A stretch of 64,000 bases of DNA. It comes from Mycobacteroides salmoniphilum (lineage in GTDB: Bacteria > Actinomycetota > Actinomycetes > Mycobacteriales > Mycobacteriaceae). Of this stretch, positions 48,229-57,175 are shown piece by piece. The notes beneath the pieces are model-generated. The model was given only the letters and a program-made list of their open reading frames with translations, made no database searches and had not been told where the DNA came from. Positions within the stretch are counted from its first letter, which is position 1; each line of letters starts with the position of its first letter. A program made the translations under genes and the position numbers. The stretch is from contig NZ_CP024633.1 in NCBI RefSeq assembly GCF_004924335.1, forward strand, positions 4,588,001-4,652,000. Direction: 5' to 3'.

Positions 48229-49482
48229 GTGCAGACCACCGCTAGTGCGCCCGCGATGCTTGGTGGATTGCGTCGCCAGCTCCTGCGGTCGGTGTTCATC
48301 ACGGCGCTGTTCATGGCGCCCGCACTCATCACGCGGATCGGCGGGTTGCATCCCAATCCGGTAGTGGCTCTGGTGATCTACGGCGCAGCGGTAGTGGCCG
48401 CCAGCTTCGTCTTGGCATGGGCGGCAGAGGCCGCGCAGATTGACGTCTCCGGCGGCCTGGCCATCGCGGTGCTGGCCTTGATCGCGGTGCTTCCCGAATA
48501 TGCGGTGGATCTCTACTACGCCTACATCTCCGGCCAGGTCCCCGAGTACACCCAATACGCCGCGGCGAACATGACCGGCTCGAACAGGTTGTTGATGGGA
48601 CTGGGTTGGCCCGTTGTCGTTCTCATCGCACTCGCGGTGGCCCGCAAGAGATCCGGACGCTCCACCAACCTGCTGTCCCTGGCGCCGTCCAACCGCATCG
48701 AGCTTGGCTTCCTGCTCGTGGCCGGGGTGGTGGCGTTCGTGATACCGGCGAGTGGCCAGATTCACCTCGTGCTGGGCGTTGCGCTGCTGGCATGGTTCGG
48801 GTTCTACCTGTTCACGATCAGTCGCGGCGAAGCCGAGGAACCGGATCTGGTGGGCACGGCCGCGGCCATCGGGATGCTGCCCAAGCACATGCGCCGTAGC
48901 ACCGTCGTCACGATGTTCATACTCGCCGCATCGATCATCCTGTTGTGCGCTGAGCCCTTCGCCAACAGCCTGGTAAGCGCCGGAACCCAATTGGGCGTCG
49001 ACCAGTTCCTTCTGGTGCAGTGGCTCGCGCCGCTGGCATCAGAAGCTCCCGAGTTCATCATCGCCGCGATATTCGCCGCCCGTGGCAAGGGAACCGCAGC
49101 CATCGCCACGTTGATCTCGTCAAAGGTCAACCAATGGACACTCCTGATCGGTTCCCTGCCGATCGCCCATCTCGCGGGCGGCGGCGGCTACTCCTTGGTA
49201 CTCGATGCCCGTCAGGTCGAAGAAACCCTGCTGACCGCAACGCAAACCATGATGGGCGTGGCTCTGATTCTCGCTCTGCGGTTCCACCGTGGCACCGCGT
49301 GGGCGCTGCTGGCACTGTTCGTGATCCAGTTCCCCATCACCTCAACCCACGGCCGGCTCATCCTGTGTGGTGTCTATGGCGTCTTGGCGATCGCCGGCTT
49401 GATCGTCAATCGTCGGCACCTCATCGCGACCATTCGGGCGCCGTTCAGCAGGTCAGCCACGCGACAGTTGACTGTGCCGTAG
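48229..49482 (+). CDS. Sodium/calcium exchanger-family membrane protein (CaCA)
   Basis: A 417-aa protein with about 11 TM helices and the two inverted alpha-repeats of the CaCA family: ALIAVLPEYAVDLYYAY in the first half and APLASEAPEFIIAAIFAARG in the second. The conserved Pro-Glu in each is the ion-binding site. A central polar loop (about 200-220) divides the halves. GTG 48229 is chosen as start. It is divergent from the MerR gene with 217 bp between, and precedes the S9 peptidase by 47 bp. Ion specificity (Ca2+, Na+, K+) is not readable. Confidence 0.87.
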   Translation: MQTTASAPAMLGGLRRQLLRSVFITALFMAPALITRIGGLHPNPVVALVIYGAAVVAASFVLAWAAEAAQIDVSGGLAIAVLALIAVLPEYAVDLYYAYISGQVPEYTQYAAANMTGSNRLLMGLGWPVVVLIALAVARKRSGRSTNLLSLAPSNRIELGFLLVAGVVAFVIPASGQIHLVLGVALLAWFGFYLFTISRGEAEEPDLVGTAAAIGMLPKHMRRSTVVTMFILAASIILLCAEPFANSLVSAGTQLGVDQFLLVQWLAPLASEAPEFIIAAIFAARGKGTAAIATLISSKVNQWTLLIGSLPIAHLAGGGGYSLVLDARQVEETLLTATQTMMGVALILALRFHRGTAWALLALFVIQFPITSTHGRLILCGVYGVLAIAGLIVNRRHLIATIRAPFSRSATRQLTVP

Positions 49483-49494
49483 CGGCATAGTTTC
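49468..49494 (+). promoter_or_regulatory. MerR-type operator/promoter of the S9 peptidase gene
   Basis: TTGACT is followed by the dyad TGCCG-TAG-CGGCA and TAGTTTC. Over 27 bp it matches the MerR gene's own promoter with four differences. It overlaps the 3' end of the exchanger gene and sits 36 bp before the peptidase ATG. Confidence 0.7.
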
Positions 49495-49529
49495 TCCTGG
49501 TGTTACTTCGATACACCGAGAGGAACACA

Positions 49530-51407
49530 ATGGCGCTGCCCAAGCTCATTACCGTCGAGGAGTTCTTCGATCCACCGGTTCGCACGTCCGCGTCGATCTC
49601 GCCGGACGGAACCAAGATCGCGTACCTGGCGCCGCGAAAGAACCGCCTCAACGTATGGGTGCAGGCGGCCGATGGCGACAACCCCGCCGGGGCGCGGTGC
49701 GTCACCCGCGACGAGACCCGCAGCGTCACCGGCTTTCTCTGGGTCGATGACCCGCGCTGGCTGTTGTACGTGCAGGACTCCGGTGGTGACGAGAATTGGC
49801 ATCTGTACCGGGTGGACTTGGACGACCCCGCGGCTACCGCCGTCGATCTGACTCCGTTTCCCGGCGTGCGACTGCTGGGCCTGGAGCAGCCACACGGCCG
49901 CCCCGGGAAGTTGTTCGTCCAGCTGAACCACCGCAGGATCGACCTCATCGACCTCTACGAGCTCGATATCGCATCCGGTGAACTGACCATGCTCGCCGAA
50001 AACCCCGGCGAGGTCATGGCCTGGTTCTGCGGACCTCATCATGAGGTCTTCACGCAATCACTGACAGCTGACGGAGATATCGAGTTCTCTCGATATGAGT
50101 CCGGGGCACTGGAATCTCTCGTCGTCTACAACGGTGCGGATTACCCGGTAGGTATGCACCCGACCACGATGACGCCGGACGGTACCGGTTTGTGGATGGG
50201 TTCCAGCCGTGACACCGATCGCACGCGTCTGGTCCGGCTCGACCTGTCCACCGGTGAGGAGTCGGTCGTGGACAGCCATCCCGCGTTCGACCTTTCCGCT
50301 GCCCTGGGACTGGCGCCGCCCCTGATCCGGCATCGAAAGACCGGCGAGCTGCTGGCCGTCCGGTATCTCGGCGAGCGACAGGAAATCCGGGTCCTCGATC
50401 CGGATTTCGCTCCGGTGCTGGACAAGCTTCAGGAGCTCTCGGACGGAGACCTTGCGGAAATCTCGTCCGACGAGAACGGCCAACGCTGGGTGGTCAGCTT
50501 TACTCATGACCGGGATCCCGGTGTCACCTACTTCTACGACCACGAAAAGGGCGAAAGCAGGCGGCTGTTTCGTCCATATCCGCACCTGGATCCGGCGACC
50601 TTGGCACCCATGACGCCGGTGACAATCACCGCGCGCGACGGGTTGGATCTGCGCTCCTACCTGACGATGCCCGTAGGTGTGGAACCCGTGGGACTGCCCC
50701 TGGTACTGGTCGTCCACGGCGGTCCGTGGCACCGTGACAGCTGGGGATTCGATCCGTCCGTGCAGTTCATGGCCAACCGTGGATACGCGGTGTTGCAGGT
50801 CAACTTCCGCGGATCCACCGGTTATGGAAAGGCCTTCACCAAGGCGGCCATCGGCGAGTTCGCGGGCAGAATGCACGACGATCTGATCGACGCCGTCGAC
50901 TGGGCAGTCAAGCAGGGCTACGCGGATCCGAGCCGGGTCGCGATCTTCGGCGGCTCGTACGGTGGGTATTCCGCCCTGGTTGGGGTCACCTTCACGCCCG
51001 ATGTCTTCGCGGCCGCCATCGACTACGTGGGCATCTCGAACCTCGCGAACTTCATGCGGACCCTTCCACCGTTTGTTCGGCCGAACCTGACCAACAACTG
51101 GTACCGCTACGTCGGCGATCCCGCCGTGCCAGAGCAGGAAGCCGACATGCTCGCCCGATCACCCATCAGCCGGGTGGATCAGATCCGCACCCCGCTGCTC
51201 GTTGTGCAGGGCGCCAATGACGTTCGCGTGGTCCAGGCCGAATCCGACAACATTGTGGCGGCCCTGCGTGCGCGTGGCGTCGAGGTCGAGTACATGGTCA
51301 AGGCGGATGAGGGACATGGATTCCTGAACCCGGAGAATCAGATCGACCTGTTCCGTGCGACGGAACAATTCCTGGCCCAGCATCTCGGCGGACGGCAGGT
51401 GCGGTGA
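49530..51407 (+). CDS. S9-family (prolyl oligopeptidase/acylaminoacyl) serine peptidase
   Basis: A 625-aa hydrolase: an N-terminal beta-propeller (about 1-370, with repeated DGTK/DPRW-type blades) then an alpha/beta hydrolase domain. The oxyanion segment is [17 protein letters not shown], the nucleophile is [11 protein letters not shown], and late Asp (GANDVRV) and His (DEGHGFLN) complete the triad. It cleaves short peptides or acyl-peptides in the cytoplasm; no signal peptide is seen. ATG 49530 has AGAGGAA 6 nt upstream. It overlaps the DUF3159 gene by 4 bp (GTGA) and is preceded by a MerR-type promoter, so peptide-like or toxic amphipathic compounds may induce it. Confidence 0.93.
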   Translation: MALPKLITVEEFFDPPVRTSASISPDGTKIAYLAPRKNRLNVWVQAADGDNPAGARCVTRDETRSVTGFLWVDDPRWLLYVQDSGGDENWHLYRVDLDDPAATAVDLTPFPGVRLLGLEQPHGRPGKLFVQLNHRRIDLIDLYELDIASGELTMLAENPGEVMAWFCGPHHEVFTQSLTADGDIEFSRYESGALESLVVYNGADYPVGMHPTTMTPDGTGLWMGSSRDTDRTRLVRLDLSTGEESVVDSHPAFDLSAALGLAPPLIRHRKTGELLAVRYLGERQEIRVLDPDFAPVLDKLQELSDGDLAEISSDENGQRWVVSFTHDRDPGVTYFYDHEKGESRRLFRPYPHLDPATLAPMTPVTITARDGLDLRSYLTMPVGVEPVGLPLVLVVHGGPWHRDSWGFDPSVQFMANRGYAVLQVNFRGSTGYGKAFTKAAIGEFAGRMHDDLIDAVDWAVKQGYADPSRVAIFGGSYGGYSALVGVTFTPDVFAAAIDYVGISNLANFMRTLPPFVRPNLTNNWYRYVGDPAVPEQEADMLARSPISRVDQIRTPLLVVQGANDVRVVQAESDNIVAALRARGVEVEYMVKADEGHGFLNPENQIDLFRATEQFLAQHLGGRQVR

Positions 51408-52069
51408 CCGAGGTTACGGAGCTCTCCGAGCGGTCCGAACCCAAACCCACCCTTCTCGAACAGGCGGGCGGTCTGTCCGGCCTCCTCTATGCCGGTCTCC
51501 CTAGCGTGACATTTGCGTTGGGTAACAGTGCTTTTGGTTTGTCCGGTGCGATCTGGATATCCATGGCGACCGCGGCGGCAGTTGCCGCCTGGCGGTGGTT
51601 ACGCAACCAGCCGCTACAGCCTGCGATCTCCGGGTTGTTCGGGGTTGCGATCTCGGCGGCCATCGCCTACCAGATCGGGTCGGCCAAAGGCTTTTTCCTC
51701 ATGGGCATTTGGACCAATCTCATTGCCGCAACGGTCTTCCTGGCCTCGGTGCTGGTGGGCTGGCCGCTTGCGGGAGTGCTCTGGCATGGTGTCACCGGCA
51801 CCGGGCAGCGCTGGCGCGAAGACAAACCGTCGCGGTTTGGCTACGCGGTGGCGACCCTGGCCCTAGCGACGGTGTTCGCGTCCAGATTCGTTGTGCAGCA
51901 ATGGTTGTATACGCAGGACTCAGTGGGCTGGCTGGCCTTCGCACGTATCGCGATGGGCTACCCACTCTTCGGCGTGGCGCTCCTGGTGGTCATCTGGGCG
52001 GTGCGGCGTTCGAAAAGGCGGGCACCTCGCTCTGATTCAGCCAGCGCGGAAGGCGATCGCGGCCGATGA
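51404..52069 (+). CDS. DUF3159 membrane protein
   Basis: A 221-aa protein with six probable TM helices, starting after LLEQAGGLSGLLYAGLPSVT, the hallmark opening of DUF3159 proteins in actinobacteria. GTG 51404 overlaps the peptidase stop by 4 bp, so translation is coupled. The 3' end overlaps the convergent nuclease gene by 80 bp. Function unknown; it belongs to the septaprenyl-like small transporter shapes by topology only. Confidence 0.85.
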   Translation: MTEVTELSERSEPKPTLLEQAGGLSGLLYAGLPSVTFALGNSAFGLSGAIWISMATAAAVAAWRWLRNQPLQPAISGLFGVAISAAIAYQIGSAKGFFLMGIWTNLIAATVFLASVLVGWPLAGVLWHGVTGTGQRWREDKPSRFGYAVATLALATVFASRFVVQQWLYTQDSVGWLAFARIAMGYPLFGVALLVVIWAVRRSKRRAPRSDSASAEGDRGR

Positions 52070-52715
52070 GCTCACACTTGCTCGTCGCGGCAAGGGTCTG
52101 AGCCTGCCTGGTGAAATCCTGGTTGCTGACCACCATGGTGCGGGTGCAGTCGTAATGGCGCGCACCCGCGACGACCTCTTGAACAGCCCTGACGCCCACG
52201 CTCTTTGAGTATCGCTTGCATTGGACGGCAACGACATCGCGCCGATTCGTGGCTATCAGGTCAACGCCGTAATCGCTGGAGGCGGGCGTGGTCTCGATAT
52301 GCCATCCGGCGCTGTGCATACGGGCCGCGACGAACGTCTCGAAATCGGCGCCGGACATCTCGTCGATCTCGGAAAGCCCCGACAGCGTCGTGTACCGACG
52401 TAGCCGGGCCTCGTACCGGCGGTGGGCGATCACGTCACCGAGTCCTCGCAGAATCCATCCCGCGCCACGCAAGATCAGATACACCGCATAGGGCGATGCC
52501 AGATATCCGGCCTGCGCCAAAGCCGCGAGTAGCGCATCACCGGTACTCCGGTACACGACCACGGCAGGCCAGATGGTCAGCGCCACGATCGGCCCTGCGA
52601 GCACCACGACAATCAGTGCGACCAGCACACCCGATAGGCGGCGCCGCACCCGCACCGCCTTACGCCTCCACCGTCGCAGCATCATTGGATGAACTTTAAG
52701 CCAGCCCTCCGACAC
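51990..52715 (-). CDS. Membrane-anchored Mrr-type restriction endonuclease-like protein
   Basis: A 241-aa protein. Two TM segments near the N-terminus (GVLVALIVVVLAGPIVALTIW and the following ALAQAGYLASPYAVYLIL) precede a PD-(D/E)XK nuclease domain of the Mrr_cat type: MSGADFETFVAARMHSAGW, then the catalytic YGVDLIATNRRDVVAVQCKRY (D...QxK) and KSVGVRAVQEVVAGARHY. No methylase or specificity gene accompanies it. GTG 52715 is taken as start; ATG codons near 52685 are alternatives. It follows the DNA glycosylase by 36 bp. Such membrane-tethered Mrr-like proteins may act on foreign or modified DNA at entry, but this is a guess. Confidence 0.83.
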   Translation of the reverse strand: MSEGWLKVHPMMLRRWRRKAVRVRRRLSGVLVALIVVVLAGPIVALTIWPAVVVYRSTGDALLAALAQAGYLASPYAVYLILRGAGWILRGLGDVIAHRRYEARLRRYTTLSGLSEIDEMSGADFETFVAARMHSAGWHIETTPASSDYGVDLIATNRRDVVAVQCKRYSKSVGVRAVQEVVAGARHYDCTRTMVVSNQDFTRQAQTLAATSKCELIGRDRLPRWLNQSEVPAFSNAAPPR

Positions 52716-52751
52716 CAGGGCATCACTGACACCCGCCTGCGCGGCGTCACG

Positions 52752-53516
52752 TCATCGCTGGCAACTAGGGCACCAATACGCCACGCGCGGCAGGGCCTGA
52801 TCGCGTGCGATCCTGGTTCCGCAACGGCGGCAGGGCTTTCCATGCCGGCCGTAAACCCACAGCTCACGGCCGGGCCGCCGGTCACCCGTCGTTGTCCTGC
52901 GATGGTTGTCCTTGTTCGCATGCAACAACGCATGGGCACGCTCGACGAGACGCGCGGGATCAGCGAGGCCTCTCACCGGCGTTGTGGGCAGCAACCCGGC
53001 CAGAAAACACAGTTCGTTGCAATACACGTTGCCCATGCCCGCCATGACCCTCTGATCGAGAAGCGTCGCACTCAGCTCATCATCTGCTCGTGCCATCAAT
53101 CGCTCCAACGCGACGGCCGGATCCCAATCTGTCCCAAGAAGATCCGGGCCTAGATGACCCACGATGTCGTTTTCCCGCTCCCGCTTGACCACATCCAAAA
53201 CGCCCAGGCTGATCCCGAGGGCCACCGAGTCGTCTGTGGTCAGTACCGCTCTGATTCGATGGTCCCACGTGGGTACGGACCCCTGAGCGGACACGATCCG
53301 CCAGCTGCCATCCATTTTCAGATGCGAGTGAATGCTGGCCCAGCCGACGCGAATGAACAGATGCTTTCCACGTGCGACCACGCCGTCGACGCGTTCCCCA
53401 CTCACGTCGACGGTTGCGAAACGTGGAACACGGATATCGCAGCCAGTGAGCACCCGGCCGGTCAGTGCGTCGGCCAGGCGCTGCGCCGTTCGGAAAACCG
53501 TGTCGCCTTCTGGCAT
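52752..53516 (-). CDS. Fpg/Nei-family DNA glycosylase
   Basis: A 254-aa base-excision repair enzyme that removes oxidised bases. The catalytic N-terminus is MPEGDTVFRTAQRL (Pro2 nucleophile, Glu3), the H2TH region contains LLDQRVMAGMGNVYCNELCF, and the C-terminal zinc finger is CRRCGTRIARDQ...YWCPSCQR with four Cys. MPEGD rather than MPELP places it with endonuclease VIII (Nei) of actinobacteria. ATG 53516. The Mrr-type nuclease gene follows at 36 bp. Confidence 0.95.
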   Translation of the reverse strand: MPEGDTVFRTAQRLADALTGRVLTGCDIRVPRFATVDVSGERVDGVVARGKHLFIRVGWASIHSHLKMDGSWRIVSAQGSVPTWDHRIRAVLTTDDSVALGISLGVLDVVKRERENDIVGHLGPDLLGTDWDPAVALERLMARADDELSATLLDQRVMAGMGNVYCNELCFLAGLLPTTPVRGLADPARLVERAHALLHANKDNHRRTTTGDRRPGRELWVYGRHGKPCRRCGTRIARDQALPRVAYWCPSCQR

Positions 53517-53597
53517 TCCACCGCCCTCCTCACGCTAGCCGTCACAGGCTATCCAATACCGCACCGAAGCGATAGCGAGCCCACCGATACGTAAAGG

Positions 53598-54614
53598 TCA
53601 GGCAGCAGAAACGGTCTCGCCGCCAACGGTTTCCGCATCTGAACTCTCGGCCCGCCCCCATCGCCCGGCCAGCGCCGCACAGGTGATCAGCTGAATCTGA
53701 TGGAAAATCATCAGCGGCAGCACAATCAGGCCCACCGGGTGTCCCGCGAACAGCACCGTGGCCATCGGCAATCCGGTCGCCAAACTCTTCTTGGATCCGC
53801 AGAAGACGACGACGATTCGGTCTGCCCGGTTGAATCGCAATAGCCGCGCCAGCCCCGCGGTAACACCCAACACCACGGCCAGCAGCACGACGCTGACCGC
53901 GACGACTGCCAACAGCCGGGAGATCTGCAGACCCTGCCAGACGTGTTCGACCATTCCGGCGCTGAACGCCGCATAGACCACTAAGTAGACCGAGCCACGG
54001 TCAACGACCTTGGTGAGCGTGGCGTGGGAAAGAATGCGATACAGCTTGGGCCGCAACAGCTGGCCGGCGACAAAGGGCAGCAGAAGCTGCACCACGATCT
54101 CCAGGATCGCGGTGGGCGAGACCGTCGCCTCGCCGGTGGTCTGCATGAGCAGCATCACCAAGACGGGAGTCATGAAGACGCCCAACATATTCGACAGCGA
54201 CGCGCTCACCACCGCAGCACCGACATTGCCGCGGGCGATCGACGTGAAGGCGATCGAAGACTGCACCGTCGACGGCAGCAAGCACAGGTACAGCACGCCT
54301 GTATAGAGGTCGTTGGTCAGCACCGACGGCACCAGGAGCCGCATCGCCAGCCCCAGCAGTGGGAACAGCACGTAGGTCGCGGCCAGCACCGTGGTGTGCA
54401 GTTTCCAGTGCTTCAGACCCTCGAGTGCCTCGCGCGGTTCCAGTCGCGTTCCGTAGAGGAAGAACAGCACCGCGATGGCGATCTTGGTCGCCCACTCGAG
54501 TACATCGGCGGCACCGCCACGCGCGGGGAGCAGCAGCCCAATCCCCATGGCAGCGAATAGTCCCAGCAAGAAGCCGTCGATGCGGAGTTTGGCCAGCCAC
54601 GTCACACAGGCCAC
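53598..54614 (-). CDS. BASS-family (bile acid:Na+ symporter) transporter
   Basis: A 338-aa protein with about ten TM helices. Typical stretches are LFFLYGTRLEPREALEGLKHW, LLPSTVQSSIAFTSIARGN and VVVFCGSKKSLATGLPMA, all found in the YfeH/PF13593 branch of sodium-dependent symporters. Substrate unknown. It diverges from a LysR gene with 63 bp between, the usual layout of a LysR regulator and its target. Confidence 0.9.
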   Translation of the reverse strand: MACVTWLAKLRIDGFLLGLFAAMGIGLLLPARGGAADVLEWATKIAIAVLFFLYGTRLEPREALEGLKHWKLHTTVLAATYVLFPLLGLAMRLLVPSVLTNDLYTGVLYLCLLPSTVQSSIAFTSIARGNVGAAVVSASLSNMLGVFMTPVLVMLLMQTTGEATVSPTAILEIVVQLLLPFVAGQLLRPKLYRILSHATLTKVVDRGSVYLVVYAAFSAGMVEHVWQGLQISRLLAVVAVSVVLLAVVLGVTAGLARLLRFNRADRIVVVFCGSKKSLATGLPMATVLFAGHPVGLIVLPLMIFHQIQLITCAALAGRWGRAESSDAETVGGETVSAA

Positions 54615-54643
54615 CGTACGAGCACAGGCACTGATTATGAAAG

Positions 54644-54656
54644 TCGATAAAATCGA
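54644..54656. promoter_or_regulatory. Palindrome in the LysR/symporter intergenic region
   Basis: TCGAT-AAA-ATCGA sits in the 63-bp gap between the divergent genes, followed by a second A/T-rich ATCGATAT overlap. Position and symmetry suit a LysR box or overlapping promoter. Confidence 0.45.
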
Positions 54657-54677
54657 TATCTATGAACGAGTATCGTG

Positions 54678-55532
54678 ATGGACGTGTTGGACCCAGAGCT
54701 GTTGCGAACTTTTCTGACAGTTGAACGCGCAGGTGGTTTTACCGCTGCGGGTCGCATTCTCGGGCTACGCCAGTCCACGGTGAGCGGACATATCGCGCGG
54801 TTGGAACAGTCCACCGGCCGAGAGCTGTTCCGACGCGATACCCGCAATCTGGCGCTGACCGCTGACGGCGCCGCGATGGTCGGGTTCGCCCGCTCGATCC
54901 TGGACGCCCACACCCAGGCCGACCGCTACTTCGCGAGTTCGGAACTGACCGGACTCATCCGGCTCGGCGCCTCCGATGACCTGGTGGCGCGCGAGCTGCC
55001 CGATGTCCTTGTCGAGTTCCAGGACTCGCATCCGGGCGTGGATCTGGAACTCGTCGTCGGACTGAGTGAATACCTCAAAACACGCATGACCGCAGGCGAG
55101 CTCGACCTCATGGTGGCCAAGCGCCTGCCGGGTGAGAAGCATGGCGAGTTGTTGTGGCGCGACAGGCTGGTGTGGGCGGGGCGGCCCAACACACAGGACG
55201 TGCGCGACCCGGTGCCCATCGTCACCTATCCCCCGCCGAGCCTGACTCGGCACGCCGCGCTGCGAGCACTCGAGCGGGAGGGCCGGACGTGGCGCATCTC
55301 ATGCGTCAGCGACAGCCAACTGGGCCTGCGGGCGGCAGCCCTCGCGGGTATGGGTGTCATCGCGCATGCGGAATCGCTTTTACCCGAAGGCCTTACCAGG
55401 GTCAGCGATGACAGCCTGCCCGACCTGGGCGAGCTGGAGTTCGTGCTGCTACGGCGCCGCAGCGTGCTGTCCGAACCCGAGCAGGCACTCTGCGATGCGA
55501 TCATCGCCAGTACACACCGACTGCACCGATGA
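54678..55532 (+). CDS. LysR-family transcriptional regulator
   Basis: A 284-aa regulator. The N-terminal HTH is LLRTFLTVERAGGFTAAGRI then LGLRQSTVSGHIARLEQSTG, followed by the periplasmic-binding-like effector domain (about 90-285). ATG 54678 is chosen; a GTG sits one codon earlier. It probably controls the divergent BASS symporter gene. Confidence 0.93.
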   Translation: MDVLDPELLRTFLTVERAGGFTAAGRILGLRQSTVSGHIARLEQSTGRELFRRDTRNLALTADGAAMVGFARSILDAHTQADRYFASSELTGLIRLGASDDLVARELPDVLVEFQDSHPGVDLELVVGLSEYLKTRMTAGELDLMVAKRLPGEKHGELLWRDRLVWAGRPNTQDVRDPVPIVTYPPPSLTRHAALRALEREGRTWRISCVSDSQLGLRAAALAGMGVIAHAESLLPEGLTRVSDDSLPDLGELEFVLLRRRSVLSEPEQALCDAIIASTHRLHR

Positions 55533-55552
55533 TCGGGAGGCCGGCAACGGCC

Positions 55553-55918
55553 CTAACCAGTCGGCAGCACGAAGTAGGCCACGGATCCCGCCGCGAGCGC
55601 CAGGAACACGCCCGGAAACGCGATGTTGTGCAGCACATTGCTACGGACATGCGCGACCACCGCGCCAATGAAGAAGGCCACCAAGCCAATTGCCGCTGCG
55701 AGGCCGATCGGACGCACCCCGGCAAGACCGATGACAAGACCCACCACCCCAGCGCCTTCGATTACCGCGAGGTAGGGAAGCCATCGCGGTGCCAATCCGA
55801 CCTCACCGCAGTTCTGCACCACAAACTGTGCCTTGACCACCTTGGCCGCCACCTCGAGTCCATTGGCGATGATGCACAGAACCGTCGTGACCAACAGTCC
55901 AACCTCGAGTATTGCCAT
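55553..55918 (-). CDS. DoxX-family membrane protein
   Basis: A 121-aa protein with four TM helices (ILEVGLLVTTVLCIIANGLEV, YLAVIEGAGVVGLVIGLAGV and two more), the DoxX fold. ATG 55918 overlaps the stop of the preceding gene by one base (TGATG), so translation is coupled. It lies in a pair divergent from an ECF sigma factor gene. Confidence 0.88.
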   Translation of the reverse strand: MAILEVGLLVTTVLCIIANGLEVAAKVVKAQFVVQNCGEVGLAPRWLPYLAVIEGAGVVGLVIGLAGVRPIGLAAAIGLVAFFIGAVVAHVRSNVLHNIAFPGVFLALAAGSVAYFVLPTG

Positions 55919-56214
55919 CAGCCCTCATACCTTCCCAGCACGGTGAAGGGGCGCGGTGCCACAGGTTCAGCGGCCCATCCCGCGAGCTTGGCGCGGAAGT
56001 CGAGCGCATCCGGGATACCCAGGAGCGGGTTATCCCGACCGTCGACGAGCTGTAGTAGGAACACGAAGTCGGGACCGTCGCCGACCCTGCCCGCCGTGTA
56101 CGTCATGCCCGCCGGGGCGGCCTCGCGCACCGCCGTGAACAGCGCCGCGATCGCTTCCTCCACCTCGTGCGCCCGTTCGGGATCTGTGCTGAATCGGACC
56201 ATCTGTACGCTCAT
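55918..56214 (-). CDS. Small antibiotic-biosynthesis-monooxygenase-like protein
   Basis: A 98-aa protein (VQMVRFSTDPERAHEVEEAI, then FVFLLQLVDGRDNPLLGIPD and FTVLGRYEG) with a dimeric alpha/beta-barrel (ABM-like) pattern. No catalytic residue can be pointed out. GGAGGCGCAT lies upstream of ATG 56214. Coupled to the DoxX gene; the divergent sigma factor gene starts 64 bp away. Confidence 0.7.
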   Translation of the reverse strand: MSVQMVRFSTDPERAHEVEEAIAALFTAVREAAPAGMTYTAGRVGDGPDFVFLLQLVDGRDNPLLGIPDALDFRAKLAGWAAEPVAPRPFTVLGRYEG

Positions 56215-56278
56215 ATGCGCCTCCTATCTCGTCGGTTTCGTTGACCTCACCCCTCTTGACGACCGACATGACGGAAAG

Positions 56279-57175
56279 GTGACCTCTCTCGTGGATCTCA
56301 TCGAAAACTTCGCGGCAGCGCGGCCGCGGCTGCTGTCCGTGGCCCACCGAATCCTGGGCTCACACCACGACGCGGAGGACGCGGTGCAGGCCGCCTGGAT
56401 TCGGGCGCAGTCCGCCGACCTGAATCAGGTGGACAATCTCGACGGGTGGCTTACCACCGTCGCTGCCCGGCTCTGCCTCGATCGGCTCAGGGCACGCGAA
56501 CGCCGCGGCGAGATTCCCCTGACTGCCGCACACATCCCGGGCAGTCAGCTCGCCGCCGACGAGGATCTCTTACGGCGCGAGCAGGTTTCACGCGCGATGC
56601 TCGTGCTGCTCGACGAACTGTCACCCAAGCAGCGAGTGGCCTACGTCCTGCACGACCTGTTTGCCGTGCCGTTCGAAGACGTCGCCGCGGTACTCGATAC
56701 GACCGTCGTTTCCGCTAAGAAGCTCGCCAGCAGGGCGCGATTGCGGCTCAGCGGCGCAGACCCCGCGAGTGCCCGCGATGTCGAGAACCAACTGGAGATC
56801 GTCGACGCCTTCCTGTCGGCGGCCCGCGGCGGCGATATCGAGCGACTGATCACGCTGATGGCACCGGATGTGATCCGGACGGTCGACCGCGCCCTCATCC
56901 CCCGTGGTGCGGCGACGCTCGTGCGCGGCGCCCGAGCTGTCGCCGAGGAGACCCGCACGTTCATCGACCGCATCGCCGTGGCAGCATCGCTTCTCGTCGA
57001 CGGGCAGCCGGGCGCGGTCATCGCCCCCGGCGGCCATCCCTTCTCCATCATCCGGATGGACATCCGCGACGGATTGGTCACCCGTATAGACATCGCTCTA
57101 TACACGAGCAGCGGTGCCGAACTGTCGATGCCGACTGTCAACGGCGCCAAAAGAGATGGTGCACAACACCACTAG
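56279..57175 (+). CDS. ECF sigma factor with C-terminal SnoaL-like domain (SigJ/ECF41-like)
   Basis: A 298-aa sigma factor. Region 2 (RILGSHHDAEDAVQAAWIRA, about 20-45) and region 4 (LSPKQRVAYVLHDLFAVPFE, about 110-150) are followed by a 110-residue SnoaL-type domain (VDAFLSAARGGDIERLITLM, later GGHPFSIIRMDI) that in ECF41 and SigJ types acts as a built-in regulator instead of an anti-sigma factor. GTG 56279 is chosen, GTG 56291 is an alternative. It faces a DoxX/ABM-like pair, resembling the small redox genes (COE class) that ECF41 factors control. Its 3' end overlaps the convergent reductase gene by 38 bp. Confidence 0.9.
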   Translation: MTSLVDLIENFAAARPRLLSVAHRILGSHHDAEDAVQAAWIRAQSADLNQVDNLDGWLTTVAARLCLDRLRARERRGEIPLTAAHIPGSQLAADEDLLRREQVSRAMLVLLDELSPKQRVAYVLHDLFAVPFEDVAAVLDTTVVSAKKLASRARLRLSGADPASARDVENQLEIVDAFLSAARGGDIERLITLMAPDVIRTVDRALIPRGAATLVRGARAVAEETRTFIDRIAVAASLLVDGQPGAVIAPGGHPFSIIRMDIRDGLVTRIDIALYTSSGAELSMPTVNGAKRDGAQHH

